Shown: positions 1 to 8,699 of the stretch, piece after piece
Layout of the letters: the number at the start of each line of letters is the position of its first letter
Position numbering within the stretch: position 1 is the first letter of the stretch
Assembly (NCBI GenBank): GCA_010279815.1
Contig: QEOQ01000439.1
Location: 271,035-284,271, forward strand
Length of the DNA: 13,237 nucleotides
Reading direction: 5' to 3'
From: Brachionus plicatilis
Lineage: Eukaryota > Rotifera > Eurotatoria > Ploima > Brachionidae
The notes under the pieces: generated by a model
Databases searched by the model: none
What the model was told of the DNA's origin: nothing
What the model saw: only the letters and a program-made list of their open reading frames with translations
Translations under genes and position numbers: made by a program

Positions 1-14
1 AAAAATAAAAATAG

Positions 15-120
15 TCTTTGGTGGGATTTTTTTTTAAAAAAAAATTTAAAAGTCCTGACTTGACTTTAAAAAAGAATTAAAGTCAAGTCAAATGACTTGA
101 CTTGACTTTGACTTTATGAC
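15..120. repeat. AAGTCAAGTC-rich inverted repeat, left copy
   Basis: A T/A homopolymer stretch is followed by repeats of GACTT and its complement. Positions 80-90 and 93-103 form a perfect 11-bp hairpin (AAGTCAAGTCA / TGACTTGACTT) with a 2-nt loop. Read in reverse complement, 5004-5125 shows the same order of blocks: homopolymer, GACTTGACTT, A-run, then more GACTTGACTT. The two copies therefore sit in inverted orientation about 5 kb apart. Sub-terminal repeats of this type occur in some animal hAT-like DNA transposons (from memory), but the outer tip is too near the window edge to identify a target duplication. Confidence 0.55.
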
Positions 121-129
121 TTTTGCCCA

Positions 130-1093
130 AGTCTTGATTTTAATTAAACATAAAAGACTTGGTGTCAACTTTTACATCTTTAACTGGATTAAAAAATTCT
201 TATTGAACCGAAAATTCAGAGTTTGTGTTAACAATTACACGTCTAAGGAGTTTAACATCCAAACTGGAGTTCATCAAGGCAGCTTCCTATCGCCTACACT
301 TTTTCTAGTCTTTTTTAGCGACATCGTAAACACAATTCAAAAAAAAAATAAATTGCCCTTTATGCTGTTGATCTCTGTGTCTGGTTATTAGAAAATCCCT
401 GAAACGAACTGAAATTAACTTAATTGCGATTTAAACGAATCTCTAAATTTTGAATATTGAAGTTTAAAAATTAATTCCAATAAAACCAACTTTTGTGTCT
501 TTACAACCGCTGGTTTCCGTATTGGCAATGAAACAAGGTATAGATTAAAGCTCATAATAGACGATAGCGTTGTTCAGATGGAACCATTTCCCAGCTCCTA
601 AGGCATCGAACTTGACCCAAAATTGAATTTCAAGAAATTATTCGAGAGTCTTTGTAAAAGGACCAACACGAAAATAGATATGATTCGGAGAATAAAGGGC
701 TTAAAATTAACAAACTCGAATAAGTTATGCATCATAGTGATTAAGAGTTTTATTAGATCACTAATCGATTATTCGTTTATACCTCAGTCTTGTTCTGCGC
801 AAAGATTTATGTCGGACCTCTAAATAACCCAGAACAATATTCTCAGACACATACATTTTTTCCCCTTAAAAACAAGAAATTCAGAGATTCATAAAAAGTT
901 CGAGTAAGACATGATCTCAACCCGAACCGAAAATTTACTAAGAAACTATTTAAAAAGCAGGCAACACCACAATCAGCTATTCGAAGAATTGAATGAATTT
1001 GAACCAAATTGCCAAATGGAAACAAAGTTAAAATCATTAAACTACAACTTCAGCCAAGTTCGTAATAGGTCTTTAGAGGAAGTCCGCGACTAA
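130..1093 (+). pseudogene. LINE A: decayed reverse transcriptase, C-terminal half
   Basis: This is a 5'-truncated relic of a jockey-like non-LTR retrotransposon. The frame to 391 shows the RT palm region: an FNWIKKFLLNRKFRV-type stretch followed by the motif GVHQGS..LSPTLF (about 265-300). At the A-run 339-348 the frame shifts by one. The catalytic box follows in the new frame at 361-372 as YAVD instead of the usual Y/FADD, so the second catalytic aspartate is lost. The C-terminal part continues as IELDPKLNFKKLF and IRRIKGLKLTNSNKL (about 605-720), then RSLIDYSFIP (about 757-786). After stop codons it resumes at 911-1093 with RTENLLRNYLKSRQHHNQLFEEL. Stops lie at 599-601, 821-823 and 907-909. 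The endonuclease and N-terminal RT parts are absent. It cannot encode an active enzyme. Confidence 0.85.
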
Positions 1094-1350
1094 TTCGGTC
1101 ATGTTATTGGAACTTTATTAGTTTTTATCCTAGAAATTTTTTCCTCTCTAAATGTTAATCAGACTTAAATTTTTGTAATTTTTACTTTTTTTTATTTTAA
1201 ACTTTAACTCCTACATTTAGAATTTTTCTTACTTGATTCATAATAATTTAATTTCATTTTTTTTTAATTCGTTAGGCTGAAAAGAAGGATAATACTCATT
1301 CTACTCAGCCTAATGGTTATCCTCAAACTATTTAATTATTTAAAAAACAA
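1094..1350 (+). other. 3' untranslated region of LINE A, with a possible pseudoknot
   Basis: AT-rich sequence follows the last coding codons of LINE A. At 1272-1280 and 1305-1313 there is a perfect 9-bp inverted repeat (TTAGGCTGA / TCAGCCTAA). A second perfect 7-bp pair, 1286-1292 with 1317-1323 (AGGATAA / TTATCCT), interleaves with the first, which is the topology of an H-type pseudoknot. 3' UTR structures serve as RT recognition elements in several LINE families, so a remnant of such a signal is plausible. The true 3' end of the element is not certain; it probably lies shortly before 1350. Confidence 0.45.
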
Positions 1351-1353
1351 GTC

Positions 1354-1378
1354 ACGGAGGGGGCGCAGCCCCCTCCGT
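1354..1378. repeat. GC-rich perfect hairpin, 11-bp arms
   Basis: ACGGAGGGGGC (1354-1364) and GCCCCCTCCGT (1368-1378) are exact reverse complements with a 3-nt loop, GCA. The 25 bases are about 84 percent G+C inside sequence that is otherwise strongly AT-rich. Such isolated GC-rich palindromes are often pieces of small DNA-transposon ends, but no second copy exists in this window, so its nature stays open. It is too symmetrical to be assigned a strand. Confidence 0.8.
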
Positions 1379-1379
1379 A

Positions 1380-3052
1380 CCTCCCCAGCTTTGAAATTTT
1401 AAAATATATTTTACAGACACTTGATTTTATAATTGAGGTTTTTTGACATGTCATTAAGATGTTGTCTGCTTTTGAAAGTTATTTTTAAAAAAAAAATATA
1501 CATATTTACGAACGTTTAGTTTAAAATACATAATAATTATTCACGAGTTTAAATTCTAGGCTTTTAAAGTGGTGGGGAATAATGCAGTGTAGTATTAATT
1601 TTCTGTAGAACCAATTTCAAAAGAGACTGTGAATTTGTATATTTAGAGATGTACAATAACGCTAAACTATTAAATTGAATATATTTATTAAGGTTTTTTA
1701 TTTGTGGAGGAATAGCATTTATTTCCGCGAAAACAATAACGGTTTATTTCCTTGAAACGCTATGCTATGATTCAACAAAACGAATCCTTCTTTGTTGAGG
1801 TGAAAACACCGATGAGATTTGAGCATTTGATCCATATTTTTCGTCTATTGTCTTTTACATCATGCCAAGTTAAATTGTTTGCGTAAATTTCTTTTAAACA
1901 GTAATTACATAAAAAAGGAATACAAAAGTTATCAATTCAAATTTGGAATAAATAACCTTATTTTAAATTTTTTAAAAATTAAAAATACTATAATTTACTC
2001 TAAAACAATCATTAAAAAACTGAGAAGTATTTTTTATGTATAGTTGATAGCCCTTCTTAATTTGTGGCCAAAGTTGAAATTAATCTCAAATTTTTGTTAG
2101 TAAAATATTCCAAAAAAAATCCTGCTTGAGATCGGATTTTTTCCCATCTTATTAAAAAAGATTAGAAAATTTTAATTCCAATTTTTTTTATTAAATTGCT
2201 TAAATTTTATTAATTTATCAGTTTAAATAATAAGCTCTCTAGAGTGCTTGAGAATTTAATATTGATATATTGTTAATATTTTATAATGTTAGAATATTTC
2301 TTCAACTTTCTTGTTTGCTATTTCATTCTTTAGTTAAGCTTACCATACTAATGACTTTTTTAAGAGATGTACTTCCAAAGTTGTTCCGATATAAACCTTT
2401 GATTATTTAATTTTTTTGTTAACTTTCTTTTTTTAATAAACAAATTAAAATAAGTTAGTTAAGTTAAAATGCGAATAAATTTGAGGTCACGCGAGAATAA
2501 TTAAGCTATAAATTAATGGTTCATAGAATGTGGCCCATTATTTTATAAGAAAACTTTAAAGGGTACCATGGAGTAGGCAAGTTTTTTTGCATTTTTCATG
2601 AATAGTATCTAGAATAAATTTAGTAAGAAATTGACTATTTTAGAGTTGGAAAGAAATTATTGAGTTTTTTCTAAGATCGTTTATTCAAGTTTACTCAAAA
2701 ACTACAATATCAATTTAATTTATATTACCCTTAATATTGACTAAAAATTTTCAAAAAATTAATCAAATTAAATTCGCACTTTTTTTTAATTTATCAACTA
2801 CTAAGCAATAGATTAATTTTAAATAATTCGACAATAAAACACAGAAACTCCTCCCAACCTCGTATACCCATCTTTTAACATTGCCAAAAAATTTTCAATT
2901 CAAGTTAATAGGAAAACGAAATATTAATTTTATATTGTTGTAGTGAATAAAGAAATAATACTAAATAAACACTCGAAGAAAGAAAATTCAAGTAAATTAA
3001 ACTCTTAAATTGTTCCTAAGATACAAATTAAAGAGAAAAATAAAATCAACGA
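1380..3052. other. AT-rich stretch without a recognisable gene
   Basis: No open frame of useful length and no convincing family motif was found in six frames. The sequence is rich in A and T runs with scattered short palindromes. A weak cysteine-rich reading on the minus strand at about 1740-1930 was considered and not accepted. The part 2460-2580 is a little less AT-rich but shows nothing that can be named. It is best described as intergenic sequence or very old transposon remains. Confidence 0.5.
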
Positions 3053-3154
3053 ATGGAAAAGCTTTTAAAAGCAGTTATATTCGAGTAAAAAATAAGTCAT
3101 TTGTTACAAATTTATTGGAGTCTATAGATTTTATCTCGGGGTAGACAGGATTAG
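3053..3154 (+). repeat. Upstream duplicate of a 102-bp piece of LINE B
   Basis: This segment repeats 3875-3979 in the same orientation, with only two substitutions and one 3-base gap. It corresponds to the end of the LINE B stretch read as PCKIMKKLLKAVI and the following VKNKSFVTNLLESIDF. Both copies carry the same fused, frame-changed junction between these two protein pieces. The copy was therefore made after LINE B had already decayed, and it is not an independent retrotransposon insertion. Flanking sequence on either side does not match LINE B. Confidence 0.85.
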
Positions 3155-3235
3155 CGAAAATCGATTGGTCATCTAAACTTCTAAACAAAGCATCTAAACA
3201 AAGATGTTGAATCATCATTAAACTTTTATTTTTAA

Positions 3236-3260
3236 ATATATCACGAGTTAGGTGATATAT
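3236..3260. repeat. Perfect 9-bp AT-rich hairpin
   Basis: ATATATCAC (3236-3244) pairs exactly with GTGATATAT (3252-3260) around a 7-nt loop. Just downstream, about 3258-3320, a short imperfect direct repeat built on TCAAATAAGAAA and CCCATG(A/G)CT occurs twice. The pair lies between the duplicated LINE segment and the start of LINE B similarity. No function can be assigned. Confidence 0.55.
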
Positions 3261-3329
3261 TCAAATAAGAAAGAAATTCCCATGACTCACTCAAATAAGA
3301 AAAATAATAAAGTCCCATGGCTAGCTTCG

Positions 3330-4911
3330 TCAACTCACAACTAATAAACAATTGCGTAAAAAAAGAAACTAAGTATCTAAGCGCAAAATGATCCAAAAAT
3401 TGTTCTAGTTACTTGTACATCAACTCAAAATTAACAGTAAAGAATCAAATCAAAGCTTTAAAAGACAAAAGTGGAAACTTAAAAACATATCCGTCCGATA
3501 TGTGCAGTATCTTAAATGAACGATTCGAATCAGTTTTTTTCAAAGATGAGCCTCGGTTAATTTCGCAAAAAGAAAAAAGCTCATGAAAAATTATTGAAAA
3601 TTGATCCAAAGATTACTTTTTCAGGACTCAAATCTATAGAAAAAATTAAAACAATTGAAAAAATACAAGGCTATTGGATCAGATGGTATGTATCCATGGG
3701 TATTAAAAGAGATTCCGAAAGCTATCTCTCTGCCTCTATAAATTATTTTTATTAAGTCTTACGAGACATCTTTAGTTCTAAGCAAATAACGTCACTCCTT
3801 TTTTCAAGAATGGTTCCAGGATGCAGGCTTCTAATTAAAGAGGTGTATCATTGACCTCAATTCCATGCAAAATTATGAAAAAGCTTTTAAAAGCAGTTAT
3901 ATTCGAGTAAAAAATAAGTCATTTGTTACAAATTTATTGGAGTCTATAGATTTTATCCCGGGGTCTTAGACAGGATTAGTCATAATATTTTTGGATTTTG
4001 CTAAAGCATTCGATACAGTTCCGCATAAACGCTAAATTCACAAACTTGAATGTTATGGTCCTAATGAATCATTTATTGATTAGGTTAAAGCTTTTTTGCT
4101 GAACAGAAGACAGAGAGTAATTATGGGTAAAATTGTGTCTGTATAGTTATTGTTAAGAGTGAAGTCCCACAGGGTTCGGTTTTGGGTTCGATTCTGTTCA
4201 TTGTTTACATTAATGACTTACCAAACATGTTAGAAAATATTTCAGATGTTATGTGTCAGATATTTGCTGACGAAACAAAGTTGATGTCAAATGTGAACAG
4301 CGAGGAATCTTGTTTAGCTTTAGAGACTGATCGTGAATAACAAAATATCAAAATGGATGAAAGACGCAGAAGCTAAACGAAGAGAAATGTAAAGTAACGA
4401 ATGTGGTACGAATAGCGCGAATTTAAACTACAGAATTAATCAAACCAGTATTTCGAAAACAGAGGCTGAACGAGATTTAAGGACAACAATTACGAGCAAT
4501 TTGAAGTGAGCAAATCAAATTAACACAGCTGCAAATAAAGCTAATCCAGTTTAAGGTCCAATAAGGCGAACTATCAAATTCCAGAACAAAGAAACAGTAA
4601 ATAGGTTATATAGAGCTTTTGCTATCTCCGTATCCTGAATATGGAGTTTAAGTTTGGAACCCTAACTTAAAAAAAGACATCAAGGTCTTAGAATTAGTCA
4701 AGAGAAGAGCTACTTTACCAATTGTCTTTCTAACTTATGATTTTAAGTTAGAAAGACAATTGGTAAAGAACTGTGAGCAAAAATTCAATTTTTTCAGCAA
4801 CAGAGTGGTCAATATTTGGAATCGAGCTGACAGAGTTGTTATTAATTCAGATACATTTAATGTTTTTAAAAACAAAATTGATAAACTTGATTTAAACACA
4901 CTATTATGATG
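3330..4911 (+). pseudogene. LINE B: decayed CR1/jockey-like reverse transcriptase
   Basis: A second, different non-LTR retrotransposon relic, read in pieces across all three frames. Recognisable parts in order: a connector (INSKLTVKNQIKALKDKSGNL, about 3418-3480); the RT entry region with a GSDGMYP..VLKEIPKAI-type stretch (about 3675-3730); a GVSLTSIPCKIM motif (about 3841-3877); VKNKSFVTNLLESIDF (about 3905-3952); RT motif A as LDFAKAFDTVPHKR (3991-4032) with its catalytic aspartate; a VPQGSVLG motif (about 4164-4187) followed by FIVYINDLP; the catalytic box as FADE (4263-4274) instead of FADD; and the C-terminal SNRVVNIWN (4796-4822) ending DKLDLNTLL at a double stop (4907-4912). Many stops and frameshifts, a deletion before VKNKS and a lost segment at the 4713-4768 hairpin make it non-functional. 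Its conserved C-terminus shows that the 3' end is original. Confidence 0.88.
4713..4768. repeat. Perfect 25-bp hairpin inside LINE B
   Basis: The arms 4713-4737 and 4744-4768 are exact reverse complements (they begin CTTTACCAATTG and end CAATTGGTAAAG) with a 6-nt loop. The right arm belongs to the LINE B reading that continues QLVKNCEQKFNFFSNRVV. The left arm is its inverted copy and replaces RT sequence expected at this point. The perfect match, against a heavily mutated background, points to a recent templated inverted duplication. Confidence 0.92.
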
Positions 4912-4912
4912 A

Positions 4913-5000
4913 GGCTAAGCCCTCGTTCCATGTGCTTACACATTAAAGCTTTCATTTTATTATATTTTTATAATAAAATTGTGAATAAATTCAGAGTTGT
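4913..5000 (+). other. 3' untranslated end of LINE B
   Basis: After the double stop of LINE B come two small hairpins, a GAGG/CCTC pair near 4911-4924 and ATGTG/CACAT at 4930-4943. A perfect 11-bp AT hairpin then follows (4954-4964 with 4969-4979), containing AATAAA at 4972-4977. This is a plausible LINE 3' UTR with a polyadenylation-type signal. It abuts the AAGTC repeat block almost directly. Confidence 0.55.
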
Positions 5001-5003
5001 TTT

Positions 5004-5125
5004 TAAGTCACAAGTCTTAAGTCAAGTCAAGTCAATGACTTAAAAAATTTTTTTTTTTTTTTTAAGTCAAGTCAATGACTTAAAAAAAAAAAAAAATTTT
5101 TAAAAAAGTTTAAAAAATCTGTAAA
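5004..5125. repeat. AAGTCAAGTC-rich inverted repeat, right copy
   Basis: TAAGTCAAGTC(AAGTC)AATGACTTAAAAAA occurs twice (about 5018-5046 and 5063-5087), separated and followed by long T and A runs. Its reverse complement matches the block order of 15-120. Together with that copy it brackets the two LINE relics. The outer boundary is uncertain; GC-richer sequence starts at 5131. No duplicated target site was found. Confidence 0.55.
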
Positions 5126-5130
5126 AAAAA

Positions 5131-5209
5131 GCGGCAAGTTACGGTCAACATTGTGGCGGGCGGTCATTTAGCCGTTCAGCTTGGCGGCCAGAATTTGGGA
5201 CTGCGGGGC
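5131..5209. other. Short GC-rich spacer between repeat blocks
   Basis: A G/C-rich stretch with several GGC and GGCGG motifs separates the AAGTC repeats from the foldback element. Positions 5133-5149 resemble 8568-8584 in direct orientation (14 of 17 bases, core GGCAA-TTACGG), the latter lying just upstream of the hAT gene. No open frame or RNA was recognised here. Confidence 0.4.
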
Positions 5210-6193
5210 TGAAAAAAAAGATGCCAAAATATCATAAAAAATCAAAAAGTTAAGAAAATTAAATATGTTTATTAATTAAAAAAAAACCAACGACCAACAA
5301 TCATCCACTACCAATAATCAAAAACTACCAACTTCAAACAACAAAACACAACTTACTTCCAAACACTACCAACAACTTTCAACCGTCAATGGCTAACAAC
5401 AGCAACTAACAAAAAAACAAATACTATTTAACTACCATTATAACCACTTCTACTACTATAACTACTACTACTACTACTTTACTACTATAAATACTACTAC
5501 AATCACAACTACTACTTTACTTCTACTACTTTACTTCTACTACTGCTTTACTTCTACTACTACTATAACTACTACTAGTACTTTACTTCTACTACTATAA
5601 CAACTACTACTTTACTTCTACTACTTTACTTCTACTACTACTATAACTACTACTACTACTTTACTTCTACTACTACTATAAATACTACTACTACTTTACT
5701 ACTACAATAACAACTACTACTTTACTTCTACTCCTACTATTACTACTACAACTACTTTACTACTATAAATACTACTACTATAACTGCTACTACCACTTTA
5801 ATACTACTTTTCTTCTTCTCCTAATTTACTACTACTTCTACTTTAAAGAAATTAAGTAGTGGGAGGAATCGTAGTATTGTTGTTACTGGTTGTTGTTGGT
5901 TGTTGGGAGTGGTTGACCGTTGACTGTTGATAGTTGTTGGTATTGGTTGGTAGTAGGTAGTGGTTGAAAGTTGGTTGTATTGTTTTTGGTAGTGGTTTTA
6001 AGAAAGTTGTTCGTAGTTGTTTGGAGAAAGTTGTTTGTATTTTGGGGTTGTTGGTAGTGGGTGATTGTTGGCCGTTGGTATTTGTAAATTTTTTTTTGAT
6101 CAAAATATGTGTTTTTTTTTTAAAATTAATTAGCATATTTAATTATCTTAAATTTTTAATTATTTTATGATATTTTCACCTCTTTTTTTTCAA
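5210..6193. mobile_element. Foldback-type inverted-repeat element
   Basis: The left end (from 5210) and the reverse complement of the right end (from 6193) read alike. Both start TGAAAAAAAAGA, then have a shared AAAATATCATAAAA block, a shared AATTAAATATG block, an A-run, then an ACCAAC(G)(A/G)CCAACAATCA block and a CCACTACCAA block. Similarity continues, with insertions in the right arm, to about 5440 on the left and 5870 on the right, giving arms of roughly 230 and 325 bp. The loop is a compound CTA microsatellite. Such long imperfect arms with internally repetitive sequence around an unrelated middle are typical of foldback elements or large MITEs. There is no transposase of its own and no convincing target-site duplication. 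Confidence 0.65.
5447..5845. repeat. Compound (CTA)n / CTT microsatellite
   Basis: Nearly 400 bases consist of CTACTA runs broken by TTTACTTCTACTA and ACTATAACTA variants. The strand is almost free of G. It forms the loop region between the foldback arms. Its irregular higher-order pattern suggests slippage plus small block duplications. Spurious open frames in this region have no coding value. Confidence 0.95.
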
Positions 6194-6331
6194 TGGCTTA
6201 AATTTTTTTTGTTATATAATAAATTTTCTAAATAAATTTTTTCATATTTCATAAAATTTTATTAAATTTAACTTAAAATTAAACAAACAAAAAAATATAA
6301 TTAATCAATAATTTAAACAGTATTTAATTCT

Positions 6332-8443
6332 CTATTCATTTAATAAATCCATATTTGATACCAATAAAGTTGTTGCTTCCAAATTTTTGGCAGTTAATCT
6401 TGACCTATGTGGTCTGTTGATGTAACCAGATTTAGAAAAAAGTCTTTCAACTGGCCCTGAAGAAGCAGGTATTGATAAAAATTTTTGTGCAAGTTTCGAT
6501 AGAGCCGGTAGCTTTAATTTATTCTTCATCCAAAATCTCGTGAAGCCATCATCTTCGTTATAATCGATATTGATGTATTGTTCCAATTCATGCTTGAATT
6601 TAGTTTTATCGTCGTTCTCTTCAACTTGTGGAGTGCTTCTATTTAAAAAACTAAAAAACTTCCGTCGTTTTGTTGGCGATTTTAGGAGGCTTGCTTCTGA
6701 ATCTGTACTAATTGTACTCAATGGCCTGGATTTTTTTGTTGCATCATTCGAGGTACACGGAATTTGATTTTCTAAATTATTTTCATTTCCTTCTCTAGCA
6801 GCTATTATTTTCCATTCTTGAAATAATTGATCTTCTAAGCGTTTAATAAACAAATGCTTTTCATCTGAATTCAAACTTGATATAGCTAACCATTCGTTTT
6901 TAAATAAAGGGTCCAAGAAAGAAGAAATATACCATGAATAGTCGACTATGCTATTGTTCTTTAAATCTAATATTACACTGAATCGTGTGTTAATTTCGTT
7001 TCTCAATTCACTGATAAACGCTTTCAGACTATTGTTTACCAGTTTGAAATCGTTCAAATGTTGTATTAATTGTAACAAACTTGGTACTACTAGACTCAGA
7101 GTTGAGTACTGATCTCCCTGAATTTCATTTGTAACAAATTCAAATGGTTCTAAGATATTAATTATTTCTGCTATTCTTGAATGTTCATTTTGACTTAAAT
7201 TTAATCCTTGGTTATTGATCATATTTAGAGCTTCATTTAGATCGATTATTTTTATTTTACATATAGCCCGTAAGCACTTAAGCTCACTATTCCAGCGTAC
7301 TTTTATTGGTTTTGGAATTGAATTATATTTTTTTTCAGCTAAATACGAAGCAAAATCTTTCTTTTGCCTATATTTTGCTGAAATTTTAGTGCACTTTCTA
7401 ATAATTCCTTTAACGTTGTTGATTTTTGCAAGGCTTTTTTTAACAACAAGTTGTAGAGAGTGGGCAAAACATCTCATATGCTTCAATCCTGAGTCCTGTA
7501 ATAAATCAATCTCGTCGATATTAAAATTTGTATCAATTTCATCCTCAGAGCTTGTCACTTCTCCTTCAGTATCAGTTTCACTTTCTTCAATTTCCCTATC
7601 AGAAAGGTCAAACTCATCTTCACCGACAAGATGCAATAGCGTACCCATTTTAACCATATTCGAACCATTATCTGTAACTATTCGAACTAATTTCTCACGA
7701 ATAGCGAATTCTTCAATAATGATATCTATTTCTCGTTTAATACCCCTTCCCGTCGTTGTTGAAATATTTTTGCAGCGAAGAACATAAGTTTTAAAATTAA
7801 AATTTTCGTCTAAAAAATGAATCGTTATCCCGAGAAATGATCTAAGTCGTCGATCTGTCCAAACATCTAAAGTTAGCGAAGCAAATCTTATTTTAGATAT
7901 TAACAATTTCAAATTATAATTCATAAGGTCGATCGCTTTATTTTGCAATTTTAATATATTTGTCCTCGATGTCGGTTTCCATTTCTTGCAAATCAGTGAC
8001 ATAAAAGATCTAAAGGCTTCGCATTCGACTAAGCGGTAAGGCAGTCCACATCCAATAATTAAATATTTAAAAATGAAGTCGTTGACTATCTCTGCCGTTA
8101 GGTTTTTCTTATGGTCTTGGTTTGACTTATCTTTTTTTTGTTCCTTTGAAGATTTAAACTCATCATATGCTTCCTTATCGCAAAATTTTAAGTGCCGAAT
8201 AAAGTTTGACGTATTATTCCTTGTATCGGTAATGTTGTTTGAACAAAATTTACACTTTTCCGTTCTTGAACCAATTTGGTTATCACTGTTAGCTAAAGAA
8301 TTGTCAGATTAAATTAAAGATATAAATTTAAAATTACTCTTTATTGTCAAATCAGAGTAGGCAAAGTTAATGATTGCTTGCTGCTTTTGAGAATCAGATT
8401 CTGAGTTTGTCGAAAATTGAGATTCATCAACCAAATTGCTCAT
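6332..8443 (-). CDS. hAT-family transposase with BED zinc finger
   Basis: One frame runs from ATG (8443) to TAA (6332), 704 codons, with a single in-frame TAA at codon 45 (8309-8311). That stop lies in a possible 45-nt GT..AG intron (8293-8337); splicing it keeps frame and gives 688 residues. Using unspliced numbering: a BED zinc finger with C64, C67, H84 and C88; the hAT catalytic domain with TLDVWTD (D193), VTDNGSN (D258), the MRCFAH C-x2-H motif (C325, H328) and VRWNSE (W384); a SSFLDPLFK stretch near 507-515; a basic, nuclear-signal-like KRRKF near 593; and a C-terminal dimerisation domain with PASSGPVERLFS (E666, expected third catalytic acid). It would bind element ends and catalyse cut-and-paste DNA transposition in the nucleus. 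All key residues are present, so the gene looks recently active. Terminal inverted repeats could not be located on either side. If the 45-nt intron is not spliced, it is a barely broken pseudogene whose next ATG is at 8002, after the BED finger. Confidence 0.93.
8293..8337 (-). other. Possible 45-nt intron in the hAT gene
   Basis: The minus strand reads GTAATTTTAA at its start and CTTTAG at its end, is AT-rich, has a length divisible by three, and contains the only stop of the gene. Removing it joins LTIK to TNSDNQ without a frame change. The donor context is not strong and 45 nt is near the lower limit for spliceosomal introns, so a simple nonsense mutation is the alternative. The nearby MULE gene has two similarly short intron candidates. 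Confidence 0.45.
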
Positions 8444-8699
8444 ATTGTTATTCAATATTTTTTTTTATAATCTTAAAATGTAATTTTTTTTTATTTTGAA
8501 TTTTTCTAAATCTTTGAAAAAATAATAAATTAAAAATAAATAAATAAAATTTTTAGAAAATTTTATAGGCAAATTACGGCCTACGTTTGGTATTTTTGAT
8601 GTAAAATAATTATATTTTTAATGATAAAATTAAAAAATAAAATTGTTAAACAAATAGTTTATTTTAAATTAAAATTGGAATTTTTTATTAATTTTTTTT
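8444..8699. other. Upstream region of the hAT gene
   Basis: Very AT-rich sequence with long T and A runs. The only less AT-rich part is 8568-8590, with the GGCAAATTACGGCC motif. This stretch should contain the promoter and perhaps the terminal repeat of the hAT element. No TATA element or inverted partner near 6195-6331 can be called with confidence. Confidence 0.35.

Noticed and set aside
843..1037. Minus-strand open frame opposite LINE A
   Set aside because: It is antisense to the recognisable LINE A C-terminal coding sequence and has no motif of its own.
1740..1930. Minus-strand reading with CIPFLCNYCLKEI and later WIKCS, like a zinc-finger or LINE ORF1 piece
   Set aside because: The expected partner cysteines and histidines are not in place, the frame ends soon at stops, and the flanks are non-coding AT-rich DNA.
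4713..4768. microRNA precursor
   Set aside because: The stem is perfect and the loop only six bases, and it lies in LINE coding sequence at a deletion; an inverted duplication explains it better.
5447..5845. CRISPR-like array
   Set aside because: There are no constant repeats with unique spacers; it is a trinucleotide microsatellite in eukaryotic DNA.
5852..6170. Open frames on both strands (Thr/Asn/Gln-rich on minus, Val/Gly-rich on plus)
   Set aside because: They translate the low-complexity arm of the foldback element; composition alone explains the lack of stops.
7215..7787. 190-codon plus-strand frame
   Set aside because: It lies antisense within the hAT transposase, which has all family motifs; serine/isoleucine-rich shadow frame.
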